Shown: positions 41,387 to 42,403 of the stretch, piece by piece | Layout of the letters: the number at the start of each line of letters is the position of its first letter | Position numbering within the stretch: position 1 is the first letter of the stretch | Notes under the pieces: generated by a model | The model's database searches: none | Told to the model about the DNA's origin: nothing | What the model saw: the letters and a program-made list of their open reading frames with translations, nothing else | Source of the DNA: Parvularia atlantis | Lineage: Eukaryota; Opisthokonta; Rotosphaerida | Direction: 5' to 3' | Assembly (NCBI GenBank): GCA_943704415.1 | Contig: CALSCO010001185.1 | Location: forward strand, 1 to 42,403 | Length of the DNA stretch: 42,403 nt | Translations under genes and position numbers: made by a program

Positions 41387-41714
41387 TGCTCTCCCTGTCT
41401 TTGTGCCAGTTGCGCCTCTTACAAAAGTGCCTAAACTGAACTCCTTGTGTCATTGTGGAGCCGAGTCGTCCTTGGTGGCACCTTTCTCCGGGCCCGAGGC
41501 AGCCTCAGGGGTTTCCCCCCGCATCACGAGCAGTGCTCGTGGTTCTTGAGATAAGCCAGGCCTGTTCCGTGCGCCGTTGATGCGGTGTTTGGGCTTCTAT
41601 AAGGTCGAGTTCGAGCTCGCTTCCCCGCCACACCGCACCCATCATGGCCTCCGCTCTTGCTGTCGTCTGCACGCGCTCACCCGCCCGCCCTCACCCCTGC
41701 CCCTCCCACGCAGC
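41387..41714 (+). promoter_or_regulatory. Longest intergenic stretch: uL23m upstream region with two palindromes and a TATA-like box
   Basis: 328 bp without a recognisable gene. It is less GC-rich at the start. GAGGC-A-GCCTC lies at 41496-41506 and the perfect 17-nt inverted repeat CACGAGCA-G-TGCTCGTG at 41525-41541. TATAA is at 41598-41602. An ATG at 41644 opens an out-of-frame reading of the next gene. The sequence from about 41660 to 41711 (CTCACC, pyrimidine-rich, CCCACGCAG) looks like the end of a 5'UTR intron whose acceptor sits just before the uL23m start. No tRNA fold was found. Confidence 0.4.
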
Positions 41715-42180
41715 ATGGCAGCCAAGACGCACGCGTTCCTGCCGAACCTCGTGTTCAAGCTCGTGCGCTCGCCCTCGACCAAGTTCAACCAGGTCGCCTT
41801 CCGCGTGGTGCGCCTTGCGCGCGCCTTGCGCACGGTCGACCGGCTCACGCGAACGCGCGCGCACGCAGAGCCCGACGCTGTCCAAGATCGACATCAGGAA
41901 GTGCGCGCGGCCCCCGTGCGAGCCGCTGTCAGCACTGACGACCCGCACGCACAGCTACCTCGAGCGCGTGTACGGCCTGAACGTGCTGCAGGTCAACACG
42001 ATGAACTACATGGCGCGGCAGAAGCGCGACAAGTTTGGGCGGCCGCGCACCGAGGCCAAGTTCAAGAAGGCCATCGTCACGCTCAACCAGGAGTTCAAGT
42101 TCCCGGACCCGCCGCGCAACAAGGACAAGGACAAGCCGCTGCAGCAGAAGCCCGGCGGCGCGCCGCAGTACTCGATCTGA
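41715..42180 (+). CDS. Mitochondrial large-subunit ribosomal protein uL23m (MRPL23)
   Basis: Three exons (41715-41807, 41869-41900, 41955-42180) encode 116 residues. It reads FLPNLVFKLVRSPSTKFNQV, SPTLSKIDIRNYLERVYGLN, VLQVNTMNYMARQKRDKFGR and KKAIVTLNQEFKFPDPPRNK. The PNLVFKLVR start, the IRNYLERVYG helix and the FKFPDP end match mitochondrial uL23 of yeast and animals. uL23m lines the polypeptide exit of the mitoribosome. The AAC of IRNYL is formed across the second intron. The start follows an acceptor-like CCCACGCAG, so the mRNA may carry an upstream non-coding exon. Confidence 0.87.
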
Positions 42181-42189
42181 ACATTGCAC

Positions 42190-42195
42190 TGTACA
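42190..42195. terminator. Putative shared 3'-end signal TGTACA between convergent genes
   Basis: TGTACA lies 10 nt after the uL23m stop (42180) and 18 nt after the convergent partial gene's stop (42214, minus). Third example of the palindrome in a convergent gap; function inferred. Confidence 0.35.
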
Positions 42196-42213
42196 CAACC
42201 AGGGCAGCGGCGA

Positions 42214-42362
42214 TCACCGCACGCACGCGACCGTCGTCAGCGGCCGCTCGCAGCCGCGCCGCCCGTAGCCGTCGGGCACCTGGCCCGGCAGGCACGAGTC
42301 GATGAGCACGTTGAGCACGGCGCCGTTGTCGTAGAGCGTCGTGCTGCCGCCGCCTACAATCA
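42214..42362 (-). CDS. Partial gene: last exon of an unidentified protein
   Basis: Reading the minus strand, a CAG acceptor at 42363 opens an exon with IVGGGSTTLYDNGAVLNVLI, DSCLPGQVPDGYGRRGC and ERPLTTVACVR, then TGA. The upstream donor and the rest of the gene lie beyond the window. Two or three cysteines and the Gly/Tyr pattern hint at a secreted or luminal part, but I do not recognise it. It converges with uL23m, with 33 bp between stops. Confidence 0.5.
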
Positions 42363-42403
42363 CTGCGTGTCACATCGCGCAGCGCGCAAGGTCCAGCCCC
42401 CCC

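Noticed and set aside
41581-41640. Possible tRNA B box (AGTTCGAGCTC) upstream of uL23m
   Set aside because: It does not fit the B-box consensus at the last positions, and no cloverleaf or A box could be drawn around it.

Overview
This window is a gene-dense stretch of nuclear DNA from a very GC-rich unicellular eukaryote. It holds 25 protein-coding genes, two of them cut by the window ends, and almost all are split by short spliceosomal introns. Introns are mostly 35-250 nt, begin GTGCG, carry a CTGAC or CTCAC branch-point-like string and end in (C)AG. Reading-frame phase stays consistent through nearly every multi-exon model. The gene set is ordinary eukaryotic housekeeping: Pol III, RanBP1, RIOK3, a ribosomal protein, NSUN5, ZNHIT2, OMA1. 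S-adenosylhomocysteinase carries the ~40-residue insertion seen in plants, many protists and bacteria but absent from animals and fungi. Together with the PUFA-type ELO elongase and the GC content this points to a non-opisthokont protist or alga; a haptophyte is a guess only. No mobile element, virus-derived element, CRISPR array or tRNA was recognised. Both ends of the window are G/C homopolymer runs, which looks like assembly breakage.

Layout: 0-5.4 kb, a partial membrane-anchored protein (-), YOS1/IER3IP1 (+), dynein light chain roadblock (-), an alpha-oxoamine synthase (+), Pol III subunit RPC6 (+) and RanBP1 (-). 5.4-15.5 kb, an AAAP amino-acid transporter (-), a Rab-like GTPase with a ~390-residue N-terminal extension (+), ESS2 (+), a protein with a zinc knuckle at each end (-), a mitochondrial J protein (+) and ZNHIT2 (-). 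15.5-26 kb, MCCC2 (-), RIOK3 (+), OMA1 (-), an ELO elongase (-) and a coiled-coil multispan membrane protein (+). 26-34.4 kb, a bromodomain-BAH-SANT-C2H2 chromatin protein (-), NSUN5 (+) and a sorting nexin-WASP fusion (-). 34.5-42.4 kb, SAHH (-), RPS11 (+), an ERMP1-like M28 pseudo-peptidase (+), mitochondrial uL23 (+) and a partial gene (-).

The genes do not form one pathway. The most exciting locus is at 30828-34344 (-). Nineteen phase-consistent exons encode an 847-residue protein with WH2, PX, BAR-like, polyproline, WH2, central and acidic regions in that order. It appears to join a phosphoinositide/curvature-binding sorting nexin to an Arp2/3-activating VCA tail in one chain. Also notable are the BRD-BAH-SANT-C2H2 fusion, the GTPase fusion with an altered switch II, the catalytically dead M28 homologue, a set of GC-AG introns with a GCACG donor, head-to-head start codons only 10-42 bp apart, and TGTACA palindromes in tiny convergent gaps.

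Exon borders were set by eye. In lines with long GC repeats they may be off by about 2 nt.
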